A DNA stretch of 35,615 nucleotides from Chitinophagaceae bacterium (GCA_016787135.1 JAEUVK010000119.1:1-35615); one strand, 5' to 3'; numbered from the stretch's first letter, positions 26,531-34,880 are shown. Made by a program: numbers and translations. Notes: generated from the letters alone by a model not told the origin.

Positions 26531-27637
26531 TTATTCATTAAATGAACCAACGGTTATTTCATGACCTTTTATATTGTAATTAAATGGAACGGCTGACTTC
26601 AGCGCTGCAAATGCCTGCGCTATTGTTTCTTTTTCAAACGACCCATTAAAATACAGTTGCTTTACTTTTTCATCATTGAATACGATGGTCACATTGTACC
26701 ACCTTTCCAGTTTTCTGGCCAATTCTTCAAAGCTGTCACCGCGAAACTCAAGGCGGCTGTAGATCCATGCTGTCTCAAAACGTTCACTCTCTTTTTTTGT
26801 ACTGTCTATATGAGCAATAGTGAAACTCCCGGGCAATTTTGCCGGAACAATGGATGAGGGTCTGCTATTCGCAGACACCTGCTCAGGTGCTATTGCTGCC
26901 TGCTTGGCCAGTATAAGTTTTTCGTTGGGTTTTAACTGAATTGCTTTTTTCTCTGAATCCTCTTCCCTGAAAACCTTTACAGAACCCCGATATAGGGTAG
27001 TCTCAACTGAATCTTCTTCAGGGTATGATTTGACATTAAAAGCAGTTCCCAGTACTTTAATATCTATCCCGGATGTGTGTACAATAAATGGGCGGTCAGG
27101 CTGTTTTACCACATCAAAAAAAGCTTCTCCTTCCAATCTTACTTCCCGGGTAGCACCGGTAAAATCGCCGATATAAGAAATTTTTGACCCGGCATTCAGC
27201 CAAACGGTGGTACCATCCGGCAATAGCGACCTGGAACGGCTTCCTCTTTTAGCTTCAATAGCCTCTGCTTTGGGCTCACTTCCCGAAGAGCTGTTACCCA
27301 TCAGAAACCACCCTGATGATATAAGAATCAAAACGGAAGCAGCTGCCAGCCATATCCTGCGTCTTCCGGAAAGCTTTCTTTTATCCGGCATTTGGATATA
27401 AATACCTTCGCTTTCGGCTTTATTTATAATACGTGAAATGGTGGACTGTGCTGCAACTTTATCCTCAAATTCAAGATGACTATGCTTTTCTTTCCAGATG
27501 CGGCTTAGCAGATCAAATTGCTGTTGAAGTGATTCATCCTGGCGGAGTATAGTAGCCAGTTGCTGCTCTTCTTCTGAAGTAGCTTCGCCATTTAAAACTC
27601 TGGCTATCAGGTGCCAAATAGAAACAGAATTCCCCAT
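26531..27637 (-). CDS. FecR-family anti-sigma factor
   Basis: 368 residues. A cytoplasmic N-terminal part (about 1-90, ATSEEEQQLATIL) is followed by one membrane segment (about 95-111, RRIWLAAASVLILISSGWF), the periplasmic FecR domain (about 130-235: SRSLLPDGTTVWLNAGSKI, VRLEGEAFFDVV, IKVLGTAFNVKSY, TLYRGSVKV) and a C-terminal DUF4974-type domain (LEFRGDSFEELARKLERWY, LYFNGSFEKETIAQAFAAL). It should bind the STN domain of SusC outside the inner membrane and hold the ECF sigma factor inside until substrate arrives. The start is ATG at 27637, 73 bases after the sigma gene, with a small hairpin in that gap. Confidence 0.95.
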   Translation of the reverse strand: MGNSVSIWHLIARVLNGEATSEEEQQLATILRQDESLQQQFDLLSRIWKEKHSHLEFEDKVAAQSTISRIINKAESEGIYIQMPDKRKLSGRRRIWLAAASVLILISSGWFLMGNSSSGSEPKAEAIEAKRGSRSRSLLPDGTTVWLNAGSKISYIGDFTGATREVRLEGEAFFDVVKQPDRPFIVHTSGIDIKVLGTAFNVKSYPEEDSVETTLYRGSVKVFREEDSEKKAIQLKPNEKLILAKQAAIAPEQVSANSRPSSIVPAKLPGSFTIAHIDSTKKESERFETAWIYSRLEFRGDSFEELARKLERWYNVTIVFNDEKVKQLYFNGSFEKETIAQAFAALKSAVPFNYNIKGHEITVGSFNE

Positions 27638-27649
27638 GCAGCAATCGGT

Positions 27650-27665
27650 TGTCCTGTTTAGGACA
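27650..27665 (-). other. Small hairpin in the fecR leader
   Basis: A 6-bp perfect stem (TGTCCT/AGGACA) with a 4-base loop ends 12 bases before the fecR ATG on the minus strand. An overlapping alternative 5-bp pairing (CCTGT/ACAGG) is also possible. It could influence fecR translation relative to the sigma gene, but a stem this short also occurs by chance. Confidence 0.3.
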
Positions 27666-27710
27666 GGAAAAGCTCAATAATCTACTAAGCCTAACCGAAC
27701 TTTTTTGGAT

Positions 27711-28319
27711 TTATTTTTTATCGGCAGGAACAATGGACTGTTGCCTTGCCGGTTTTTCGATCTGCAGTGCAGCGCAGATCCGTTTAACTGCGATGGCCAT
27801 TTGCGCATCTATCGTATTGACAGAGATATTGAGGATCTCAGCCACTTCCTTGTACTTGAGCCCGTCTTCACGTATAAGTTTAAAGATCATTTTACAGCGG
27901 GGAGGTAGCGTTTCAATCACCTGGTGCATCCGGTTCATCATTTCTGATGTGATCATCAGATCGTAAGGGTCGGCGGCAAATTCATCCAAAGTGGTATCCA
28001 GATAATCAAACGGAGCAGCGATCAGCTCATTAGCTTTTTGAGAAAGTTTATTCAATGCCTTATTCTTGACGGCAACGTATAAGTAAACAGTAATATTCTC
28101 TATAGATGTAATAGACTGACGATTTGACCAGAGTCGTACAAAGACATCTTCCACCAACTCTTCAGCTATTTCTTTGGAACGCACCAATGAAACGCCAAAT
28201 AAAATCAGTTTTTTGCCAAAATGAAGATAAAGCTGGGTAAAAGCGACTTCATCCCCTTTGGCAACTCTGGCTTGCAGTTCAAGCAAATGAACCGGATTAT
28301 GATGCTCGTTTACAGGCAA
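27711..28319 (-). CDS. ECF-type RNA polymerase sigma factor with TTG start
   Basis: 202 residues. Sigma region 2 is seen in GDEVAFTQLYLHFGKKL and EELVEDVFVRLW, and region 4 with its helix-turn-helix in LPPRCKMIFKLIREDGLKYKEVAEILNIS split across residues 135-165, followed by TIDAQMAIAVKRI. The only sensible start is TTG at 28319 (then Pro-Val-Asn-Glu): no ATG exists between the upstream stop at about 28338 and residue 100, and starting later would delete region 2. It directs RNA polymerase to the PUL promoter(s) when freed from FecR. First gene of the minus-strand array and divergent from the paa genes. A TTG start would keep its level low. Confidence 0.93.
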   Translation of the reverse strand: MPVNEHHNPVHLLELQARVAKGDEVAFTQLYLHFGKKLILFGVSLVRSKEIAEELVEDVFVRLWSNRQSITSIENITVYLYVAVKNKALNKLSQKANELIAAPFDYLDTTLDEFAADPYDLMITSEMMNRMHQVIETLPPRCKMIFKLIREDGLKYKEVAEILNISVNTIDAQMAIAVKRICAALQIEKPARQQSIVPADKK

Positions 28320-28502
28320 TCGTATAAGCAGTATTAGTTAACAAGCAAGGTCAAACAAAGTACAAGGTAGAATTTTTTGGAGAAAAAAAAATTGATCTTC
28401 CCTCCCAAATGCAAAAAAAATCAATGTACCGCTACTCTTCCCGTTTAAAAGGTCGGATAACAGCCACCGGTTTATGTAAATTTGCTGCTAAACGATCTTG
28501 CT
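28320..28502. promoter_or_regulatory. Divergent intergenic region between sigma gene and paaA
   Basis: 183 bases, AT-rich, with A-runs near 28381-28390 and 28413-28420 and no open gene. It must hold the promoters for the PUL regulator (minus strand) and the paa operon (plus strand). On the minus strand the best -7-like string is TACCTTG (28369-28363), an imperfect fit to the Bacteroidota TAnnTTTG consensus without a good -33 partner. No convincing operator repeat was seen. Confidence 0.5.
28477..28484 (+). promoter_or_regulatory. Bacteroidota -7 promoter element for paa operon
   Basis: TAAATTTG matches the Bacteroidota housekeeping -7 consensus TAnnTTTG exactly, 18 bases before the paaA ATG. 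No TTTG -33 box is found at the usual 19-21-base spacing, so confidence is limited. It would give a leader of only about a dozen bases. Confidence 0.4.
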
Positions 28503-29444
28503 ATGTCAGTTCAGGAATTGGAAAAGATTTTTCAGGTCAAAATTGATGCTGAAATCAAAATCGAGCCTAAAGACTGGATGCCTGATGCTTATCGGAAAAC
28601 CAATATCAGGCAGATCAGCCAGCATGCTCACAGCGAAATTGTCGGTATGCTTCCTGAAGGCAATTGGATCTCAAGAGCTCCTTCATTAAAACGGAAAGCG
28701 ATATTGCTCGCCAAGGTGCAGGACGAAGCCGGCCATGGCCTGTATTTATATTCTGCCTGCGAAACGCTGGGTATTTCAAGAGAAGAAACAATCAACGATC
28801 TGCATAGCGGCAGGGCGAAATACTCTTCAATATTTAATTACCCAACATTAACATGGGCTGATATTGGTGCTATTGGCTGGCTGGTTGACGGTGCTGCGAT
28901 CATGAACCAGGTCATGCTGACCCGCACTTCTTATGGCCCTTATGCCAGGGCCATGGTACGCATCTGCAAAGAAGAGAGTTTTCATCAGCGCCAGGGCTTT
29001 GAATCACTATTGGTATTATCAAAAGGAACAAAAGAGCAAAAAGAACTGTGCCAGGATGCGATCAACCGCTGGTGGTGGCCTGCCTTGATGATGTTTGGGC
29101 CAAAAGATACTGAAAGCACCAACAGCGACCAGAGCATGAAATGGAAGATCAAAAGAAAAAGCAATGATGAATTGCGGCAGAACTTTGTGGATATGATCGC
29201 AGAGCAGGTTAAGATACTGGGTATGAAACTACCCGATGACAAACTAATATGGAACGAAGAGAGAAGACACTATGATTTTGGGGAGATCGACTGGAATGAA
29301 TTCTGGAATGTCGTAAAAGGAAATGGTCCCTGTAATAAACAACGGCTTGATGCCAGAAAAAAAGCGTGGGAAGAAGGAGAATGGGTGAGAGAGGCCGCTA
29401 CTGCTTATGCAGAAAAAAGAAGGGCAAGAAGTAAAGCTGCCTGA
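28503..29444 (+). CDS. paaA: Phenylacetyl-CoA 1,2-epoxidase catalytic subunit PaaA
   Basis: 313 residues from ATG 28503; an in-frame TTG at 28482 lies inside the likely promoter and is rejected. The diiron-binding ferritin-like fold is shown by Glu45 (HSE), Glu75-x-x-His78 (QDEAGHG), Asp129 (LVDGAAI) and Glu158-x-x-His161 (EESFHQR), the ligand pattern of PaaA. Together with PaaC, PaaB and PaaD it epoxidises the aromatic ring of phenylacetyl-CoA using O2. First gene of the paa cluster; paaB follows after 28 bases. Confidence 0.97.
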   Translation: MSVQELEKIFQVKIDAEIKIEPKDWMPDAYRKTNIRQISQHAHSEIVGMLPEGNWISRAPSLKRKAILLAKVQDEAGHGLYLYSACETLGISREETINDLHSGRAKYSSIFNYPTLTWADIGAIGWLVDGAAIMNQVMLTRTSYGPYARAMVRICKEESFHQRQGFESLLVLSKGTKEQKELCQDAINRWWWPALMMFGPKDTESTNSDQSMKWKIKRKSNDELRQNFVDMIAEQVKILGMKLPDDKLIWNEERRHYDFGEIDWNEFWNVVKGNGPCNKQRLDARKKAWEEGEWVREAATAYAEKRRARSKAA

Positions 29445-29472
29445 TCATTTATTAGCTTAATCAGAAAACCGA

Positions 29473-29835
29473 ATGAATATTCAAATCAGAAAACTGTACT
29501 ATGGCGATATACCTGAAGATAAGACGGGCGGGGCCATCGTTTCAAAAGACACAAAAAGTGACTGGCCGCTGTGGGAAGTCTTTATCCGCAGCAAACAAGG
29601 GCTTGACCATAAACATGTAGGCAGCTTGCACGCAGCTGATGCGCAAATGGCCATTGAAAATGCAAGAGATGTTTATACCCGGAGAATGGAAGGAGTAAGT
29701 ATATGGGTAGTAGAAAGCAAACATATCACAGCTTCGAATCCGGAAGAAGCAGGCGAATTATATGAGCCGGCCGTTGACAAGATATACCGTCATCCTACAT
29801 TCTATGATCTGCCGGACGAAGTGAACCACATGTAA
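29473..29835 (+). CDS. paaB: Phenylacetyl-CoA epoxidase subunit PaaB
   Basis: 120 residues, a little longer than typical PaaB (about 95). Family features: DWPLWEVFIRSKQGLDHKHVGS split over residues 30-51, HAADAQMAIENARDVYTRR and GVSIWVVESKHI. PaaB is a small non-catalytic subunit bridging the PaaAC heterodimers of the oxygenase complex. Gap of 28 bases to paaA and 25 bases to paaC, the latter with an AAGGGAA purine stretch upstream of the paaC start. Confidence 0.96.
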   Translation: MNIQIRKLYYGDIPEDKTGGAIVSKDTKSDWPLWEVFIRSKQGLDHKHVGSLHAADAQMAIENARDVYTRRMEGVSIWVVESKHITASNPEEAGELYEPAVDKIYRHPTFYDLPDEVNHM

Positions 29836-29860
29836 CCCCTGCCCTTCAAAGGGAATAAAT

Positions 29861-30598
29861 ATGAATAACGATCTGATCAATTACACTCTCCATCTGGCCG
29901 ATAATTCATTAATTCTTGGTCAGCGCAATAGCGAATGGTGCGGCCATGGCCCCGTACTTGAACAGGATATAGCTATCACCAACATTTCACTTGACCTGAT
30001 CGGGCAGGCAAGGAATTTCTATCAATACGCCGCATTACTTAGAAAAGATGGCTCAACAGAGGACTCGCTTGCCTATTTAAGAACAGAAAGAGAATACAAG
30101 AACTGTTTATTGACGGAGCAGCCAAATGGTGACTGGGCGCAAACCATTCTGCGGCAGTTTTTTTTCAGCAGTTATCAATATTTACTATACCAGCAGCTTC
30201 AAACAGGCGAAGACAAACAATTAGCAGCTATTGCAGAAAAATCGCTGAAAGAAGCGACCTATCATCTCCGCTGGAGCAGTGAGTGGGTAATCCGGTTAGG
30301 CGACGGTACCGAAGAAAGTCATGACAGGATGCTGAAAGCAGCAGATGAACTCTGGAGATACACAGGAGAAATGTTTATTGCCGCTGATTATGAAAAAAAA
30401 ACAGGTATTGATATAGCCGCTTTAAAAGAACCCTGGCAAAAAAGGGTAAAGGAAATATTTAATGAAGCCACATTGCCATATCCTGAAAAAATATTCATGC
30501 AGGAAGGCGGCAAACAGGGAAAACATACAGAACACCTTGGCTATATCCTTTCACAGTTGCAATATATGCAGCGGGCTTATCCTGGCTGTGAATGGTAA
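29861..30598 (+). CDS. paaC: Phenylacetyl-CoA epoxidase structural subunit PaaC
   Basis: 245 residues, typical length. Ferritin-like helical protein with conserved PaaC strings LADNSLILGQRNSEWCGHGP, DLIGQARNFYQYAA, AEKSLKEATYHLRWSSEWV and RLGDGTEESHDRM. PaaC is homologous to PaaA but has lost metal binding and acts as its structural partner. Six bases separate it from paaD, suggesting translational coupling. Confidence 0.96.
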   Translation: MNNDLINYTLHLADNSLILGQRNSEWCGHGPVLEQDIAITNISLDLIGQARNFYQYAALLRKDGSTEDSLAYLRTEREYKNCLLTEQPNGDWAQTILRQFFFSSYQYLLYQQLQTGEDKQLAAIAEKSLKEATYHLRWSSEWVIRLGDGTEESHDRMLKAADELWRYTGEMFIAADYEKKTGIDIAALKEPWQKRVKEIFNEATLPYPEKIFMQEGGKQGKHTEHLGYILSQLQYMQRAYPGCEW

Positions 30599-30604
30599 AA
30601 GAAA

Positions 30605-31105
30605 ATGACAAACTCAGCTATTGACAAGAAAACACTTTATGCTTACCTGGATGAAATAAAAGATCCGGAGGTACCGGTACTGAGCATTATTGATCTCGGT
30701 ATTGTCCGGGATATTGTCATGCACGACGATGAAATTGAGGTCATCATCACTCCCACTTACACCGGCTGCCCTGCCATGGATATGATCGCCATGAACATCC
30801 GGATGATGCTGGCTACACTGGGTTTTAAAAAACAAAAGGTCACTACCATTCTCTCGCCGGCATGGACCACTGACTGGATGAGCGAAGAAGGAAAAAGAAA
30901 ACTGAAAGAATACGGCATTGCACCACCCAACCCCAAGCAACACGTATGTAATGAAAAACTATTTGCCGATGCAGAAGCTGTTCAGTGCCCTCATTGCGAT
31001 TCTTATCATACGCACCGTATCAGCGAGTTCGGCAGCACCGCCTGTAAAGCATTGTACCAATGCGATGATTGTAAAGAGCCGTTCGATTATTTTAAGTGTC
31101 ATTAA
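30605..31105 (+). CDS. paaD: Phenylacetate degradation protein PaaD (PaaJ), MIP18-type
   Basis: 166 residues. The N-terminal MIP18/DUF59 domain (about 8-100) has DPEVPVLSIIDLGIVRD and TPTYTGCPAM with conserved Cys55; the C-terminal part carries a cysteine cluster CPHC (128-131), Cys147 and CDDC (153-156) plus a terminal Cys-His, a probable Zn or Fe-S site. PaaD is required for assembly of the epoxidase, probably by metal or Fe-S maturation. Its stop codon forms the base of a hairpin before paaG. The reductase gene paaE, usually next, is missing here. Confidence 0.95.
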   Translation: MTNSAIDKKTLYAYLDEIKDPEVPVLSIIDLGIVRDIVMHDDEIEVIITPTYTGCPAMDMIAMNIRMMLATLGFKKQKVTTILSPAWTTDWMSEEGKRKLKEYGIAPPNPKQHVCNEKLFADAEAVQCPHCDSYHTHRISEFGSTACKALYQCDDCKEPFDYFKCH

Positions 31106-31128
31106 TTCCCTGTCCTGACGGGGAATTA
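31103..31128 (+). terminator. Terminator-like hairpin between paaD and paaG
   Basis: An 8-bp stem (TAATTCCC/GGGAATTA, 31103-31110 with 31121-31128) extended by T-G and GT/AC pairs, followed by TTATTTTC. It starts at the paaD stop codon. The weak T-run suggests partial termination or attenuation rather than a full stop, since paaG starts 25 bases downstream in the same pathway. Confidence 0.5.
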
Positions 31129-31151
31129 TTATTTTCATAAAAATCTTTCTG

Positions 31152-31925
31152 ATGTCATCCATTCTTTTTGAAGTAAAAAACTCCATCGGTTTCATTACGC
31201 TTAACCGTCCTGATAAACTCAATTCCTTCAACCGGGAGATGGCCTTGCTGATGCAGCAAAAGTTAGATGAGTGTCAAAGTAAAGAAGTTCGCTGTGTGTA
31301 TATTACCGGAGAAGGCAAAGGTTTTTGCGCCGGGCAGGATCTGGCTGAAGTAACACAACCCGATGCACCGGGTTTCAATGTGATCTTATCCGAACATTAC
31401 AACCCGATCGTTACTAAAATAAGAAAACTGGAAAAGCCTGTTGTCGCTGCTGTGAATGGCGTAGCAGCAGGGGCTGGTGCTAACATTGCTTTGTGTTGTG
31501 ATATAGTGATCGCTGCACAATCTGCTGCATTCATTCAGGCTTTTTCAAAGATCGGCCTGATACCTGACAGTGGCGGTACCCATACTTTGCCAAGACTGAT
31601 CGGCTGGCAAAAAGCATCAGCGCTGATGATGCTCGGCGAAAAAGTGCCGGCTTCTGATGCAGAAAGAATGGGAATGATCTACAAGGTCTTTTCTGATGAA
31701 ACATTTGCAGAAGAGTCCATGAAGATCGCTGCCACTTTAGCACAAATGCCAACAAAGGGGCTGGCTTATACAAAAAAAGTGCTGAGCATGTCATTCACCA
31801 CTACGTTTGAAGACCAGTTGCTCGATGAAGATGTTTTTCAGCAAAGGGCGGCACAGACGGCAGACTATAAGGAAGGGGTGAACGCTTTTATAGAAAAACG
31901 TCATCCGAAATTCAAAGGTGAATAA
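31152..31925 (+). CDS. paaG: 2-(1,2-epoxy-1,2-dihydrophenyl)acetyl-CoA isomerase PaaG
   Basis: 257 residues, crotonase superfamily. It aligns by eye along its length with E. coli PaaG: LNRPDKLNSFN, GKGFCAGQDL (oxyanion hole), PVVAAVNGVAAGAGAN (second oxyanion segment), FSKIGLIPDSGGT with catalytic Asp139, and a C-terminus ADYKEGVNAFIEKRHPKFKG. The Asp and absence of the second hydratase Glu favour isomerase (PaaG) over hydratase (PaaF). It converts the ring epoxide to an oxepin-CoA. Start ATG at 31152; 23-base gap to the paaI ATG. Confidence 0.94.
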   Translation: MSSILFEVKNSIGFITLNRPDKLNSFNREMALLMQQKLDECQSKEVRCVYITGEGKGFCAGQDLAEVTQPDAPGFNVILSEHYNPIVTKIRKLEKPVVAAVNGVAAGAGANIALCCDIVIAAQSAAFIQAFSKIGLIPDSGGTHTLPRLIGWQKASALMMLGEKVPASDAERMGMIYKVFSDETFAEESMKIAATLAQMPTKGLAYTKKVLSMSFTTTFEDQLLDEDVFQQRAAQTADYKEGVNAFIEKRHPKFKGE

Positions 31926-31948
31926 GGTCATTTTAATTGTCCCGGTTT

Positions 31949-32374
31949 ATGAACAATGAAAAAAACATCCTGGCAAATAACGTAGTCAGTTACATGCTTC
32001 AGCATGATCTGTTTTCTCAATGGCTTGGCATAGAGACCGTAGAGATCAAAGAAGGATACAGCAGGATAAAAATGACTGTAAGACCAGAAATGATCAATGG
32101 CTTTGACATTGTGCATGGTGGCATTATGTTTTCACTTGCAGACAGCGCTTTTGCATTTGCCTGCAATAACCGTAACAATCTTTCCGTAGCCCTGGACACG
32201 TCTATCAATTTCACCAAACCTGTTCATCCCGGGGATATACTGATCGCAGAAGCAAAAGAACTGCACAACGGAAAATCAACCGGGCTTTATCATATTACTA
32301 TTACCAACCAGCGGGATCATATCGTGGCCTTATTTAAAGGCACCTGTTTCCGAACCGGCAAAAATCTTATCTGA
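31949..32374 (+). CDS. paaI: Hotdog-fold acyl-CoA thioesterase PaaI
   Basis: 141 residues from ATG 31949; an in-frame TTG at 31937 is less likely. Hotdog motif NGFDIVHGGIMFSLADSAFA: Asn50, His56-Gly-Gly and Asp65 are the PaaI catalytic set. PaaI hydrolyses hydroxyphenylacetyl-CoA and dead-end CoA esters, freeing CoA when ring opening stalls. Ends one base before the paaY start, so the two are surely co-translated. Confidence 0.93.
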   Translation: MNNEKNILANNVVSYMLQHDLFSQWLGIETVEIKEGYSRIKMTVRPEMINGFDIVHGGIMFSLADSAFAFACNNRNNLSVALDTSINFTKPVHPGDILIAEAKELHNGKSTGLYHITITNQRDHIVALFKGTCFRTGKNLI

Positions 32375-32375
32375 G

Positions 32376-32966
32376 ATGATCTATACATTTAACGGGATTA
32401 CACCGGTAATACATGAATCGGCTTTCATACATCCGCAGGCGGCGGTGACCGGTAATGTTATCATTGGTCAGCACTGCTATATTGGGCCCGGCGCTGCTCT
32501 TCGTGGCGACTGGGGCCAGATCATACTTGAAGATGGTTGCAATGTACAGGAGAACTGCACCATCCATATGTTTCCGGGTGCAACTGTCCTGTTAAAAGAG
32601 GGTGCTCATATAGGGCATGGTGCGATCATTCATGGCGCTACGATCGGAAAGAACTGTCTCGTTGGAATGAACAGCGTCATTATGGATAATGTTGAGCTGG
32701 GTGATGAAAGCATTGTTGGCGCCTTGACATTTATCAAAGAAGGGGAAAGAATATCTTCACGAAGCCTGATAGCAGGTAACCCTGCAAAGATCATTAAAGA
32801 AGTAAGCGACGAAATGATCGCCTGGAAAACAGAGGGTACCAAACTATACCAGGCTTTGCCTGCACAAATGCATGAAAGCTGGAAACCCGCTGAACCACTG
32901 CGTGAACAACCTCCGTCCGCTTCACGCCAAATTCCTTCTTATCCAAACTGGAAAGATAAAAGATAA
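32376..32966 (+). CDS. paaY: Phenylacetate pathway thioesterase PaaY (gamma-carbonic anhydrase fold)
   Basis: 196 residues, the usual PaaY length. Left-handed beta-helix hexapeptide repeats (VTGNVIIGQHCYIGPGA, GDESIVGA) with metal ligands His64, His81 and His86, the gamma-carbonic anhydrase pattern. PaaY hydrolyses CoA thioesters of ring-opened dead-end products, a salvage role alongside PaaI. Last gene of the operon; a weak hairpin follows at about 32998-33028. Confidence 0.92.
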   Translation: MIYTFNGITPVIHESAFIHPQAAVTGNVIIGQHCYIGPGAALRGDWGQIILEDGCNVQENCTIHMFPGATVLLKEGAHIGHGAIIHGATIGKNCLVGMNSVIMDNVELGDESIVGALTFIKEGERISSRSLIAGNPAKIIKEVSDEMIAWKTEGTKLYQALPAQMHESWKPAEPLREQPPSASRQIPSYPNWKDKR

Positions 32967-32997
32967 GACTATCCCTTTTGTTTGATTACGGTCAAGT

Positions 32998-33028
32998 AAA
33001 TCCTGTATCATTCAGGAGCTAAGGATTT
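32998..33028 (+). terminator. Possible weak terminator after paaY
   Basis: AAATCC (32998-33003) can pair with GGATTT (33023-33028), with CCTG (33002-33005) and CAGG (33013-33016) as a competing inner stem, followed by TTTCC. The remaining bases to 33185 show TTTAGTATTTG (33049-33059), loosely like a -7 element for the next gene, and nothing else recognisable. Confidence 0.3.
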
Positions 33029-33185
33029 TCCTATACTTTTGCAACCCTTTTAGTATTTGCTGTATCTATAGAGTGCTTTAAAATAATCGTCGTTTATCCA
33101 ATTCTTTGAAAGAGCTCAGGGCATCCTACCTGTTCAATTGGCCCCGCACCCCGTTGAGACATTTGTTCACTAATAAACCCTGAGC

Positions 33186-34880
33186 ATGAAAAATAATTTT
33201 ACTCCCAAAGGGATCATATTTCTTTGCCTCTTTTTTAGTCTTTGTACTAAAAACGGCTACTCCCAGGTGGTTTCCGCCAATCCCCAAAATATAATAAGGC
33301 CTGTTAGTCCAAATACTGTTTCCGTTTTTCTTGACCGGGTATCCGGCGGTTGGGGCAGCAGCGGCACTTATGCCTGGACCGTTTCTCCATCTAATGGCGT
33401 TACTATCGGATCTTATTCTCAATCTGGTACATCGGCAGCCGATGTTACGATTACGTTTTCAGGGGCAGCCACCGGTACTTATACATTTACACTCACAAGA
33501 GGGGCAGTATCTGCCAGCGTAAATGTAACTGTAGGTAATATAGCCGCCTCATCATCTTCGGGCAATGCGGTGTCCATTTTTAATGTAGTGAATGGCACTT
33601 ACCTATCTGGTCCGGGTGAAGTTTTTACGCCTTCTGTTCAATCAGCCGCTTTAGGATTGTCGGCTACAGGCTATTATTATTACCTGCCGAACACCTACAA
33701 CGGTAATGATGGAAATGTAACAGTGTATGCTGCCAACCCAAACGGTAGCGGATCAACTGCTATTGGATCTATTGACCTGAATGGCGCCAGTAATAATGAT
33801 CTTGGTTTTGTGCGGCTCGCTATTGATCCAACCGGTACGGGATGGATACTCGCAGGAGATAATAGCACCTTATACCTTGGAAAATTCATTGCCAGCGGAA
33901 CCAACCCGGTTGAGATCTCTGTTGTTGACCCATCCGTTACTCTGGTAAACGGAAGTGTAGCCAATTTTTTCAACGGAGATATCTGCTTCTCCGGCAACGG
34001 AACCTTATTCGCTCTCGGTAACAACGCTAGTACTGGAGTAACACAGATCTTTATTGGTACGCCGAACAGTTCAAATACTACACTGACAAAAAAATGGGAC
34101 CTGGTAGATGAAGGCGGCAGTCCTTTTAATGGATCCGTCAACGGGGTTGCTTTCGATGTCTTAGGTTCCTTATACATCTCAACAAGTACCGGTTTATACT
34201 ATATTAACCAGCACACAGTGAATACAGCAACCGGTACAGTACAGTGTGCTTTGGTAAGTAGTCTTACCGGTCTTACGGATCTTGCCAGTAATGTATATCC
34301 GCAGCAGACCACTTTACCCGTACGACTATTAAGTTTTTCTGGCAGTTATCGTAATGAAAAAACAATATTAAACTGGCAAACAGAAAGCGAAGTGAACTTC
34401 AGCTATTTTCAAATTGAGCGCAGCAGTAACAGCAGCAGCTATACCGCCATTGCTATCCATTTTGCTTCCGGCAACAGCACAGACAAGCAGGATTACCAGT
34501 ACATTGATGACCTGTCATCTGTTAGCGGCAGTGTATTCGCTTATCGACTGAAAATGGTGGACAAGGATGGTCGTTACAAGTATAGCAATGTGATCCTGAT
34601 ACGTAAAGAAACAAATAACATACAATTGATTACCCTTAACCCGAACCCTGTTACTCATGGCATGGCTACTGTACGGTTCAGTACATCCGCTGCAGGTGGT
34701 GTTAGTTTCAGCATTGCTGACCTTTCTGGCAGGGTCGTTTTGCGCCAGCAGAACAAAACCGCCGAAGGAAATAACAGTGTATCCCTGAATGGCCTTGATC
34801 GCTTGTCGGCGGGAACCTATATTCTGCAAATGACAAACGGCAGTGAACTGCAATCCCTGAAATTCACTATCACTAAATAG
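33186..34880 (+). CDS. Secreted protein of unknown function with type IX sorting domain
   Basis: 564 residues. Signal peptide to about residue 27 (GYSQ). Residues about 35-120 form an Ig/PKD-like domain (YAWTVSPSNGV, GTYTFTLTRGAVSASVNVTVGN). Residues about 125-375 are Gly/Ser/Asn-rich and beta-propeller-like (SIFNVVNGTYL, GYYYYLPNTYNGNDGNVTVY, GTGWILAGDNSTLYLG, NGVAFDVLGSLYISTSTGLYYI). Residues about 380-470 resemble an FN3-type linker seen before sorting domains (LPVRLLSFSGSYRNEKTILN, NWQTESEVNFSYFQIERS). The C-terminal 75 residues are a T9SS type A sorting domain (LNPNPVTHG, IADLSGRVV, LSAGTYILQM, FTITK). Probably exported to the surface; role unknown. No link to the paa genes is evident. 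Confidence 0.85.
   Translation: MKNNFTPKGIIFLCLFFSLCTKNGYSQVVSANPQNIIRPVSPNTVSVFLDRVSGGWGSSGTYAWTVSPSNGVTIGSYSQSGTSAADVTITFSGAATGTYTFTLTRGAVSASVNVTVGNIAASSSSGNAVSIFNVVNGTYLSGPGEVFTPSVQSAALGLSATGYYYYLPNTYNGNDGNVTVYAANPNGSGSTAIGSIDLNGASNNDLGFVRLAIDPTGTGWILAGDNSTLYLGKFIASGTNPVEISVVDPSVTLVNGSVANFFNGDICFSGNGTLFALGNNASTGVTQIFIGTPNSSNTTLTKKWDLVDEGGSPFNGSVNGVAFDVLGSLYISTSTGLYYINQHTVNTATGTVQCALVSSLTGLTDLASNVYPQQTTLPVRLLSFSGSYRNEKTILNWQTESEVNFSYFQIERSSNSSSYTAIAIHFASGNSTDKQDYQYIDDLSSVSGSVFAYRLKMVDKDGRYKYSNVILIRKETNNIQLITLNPNPVTHGMATVRFSTSAAGGVSFSIADLSGRVVLRQQNKTAEGNNSVSLNGLDRLSAGTYILQMTNGSELQSLKFTITK

Noticed and set aside
28482..28502. TTG start for paaA at 28482
   Set aside because: It overlaps the TAAATTTG promoter element, and PaaA family similarity begins after the ATG at 28503.
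31937..31948. TTG start for paaI at 31937
   Set aside because: An ATG four codons downstream is the more usual start and gives the normal PaaI length.
33695..34177. 160-codon minus-strand frame inside the sorting-domain gene
   Set aside because: Antisense shadow without signal peptide or domain; the plus-strand gene has a signal peptide, repeats and a sorting domain.
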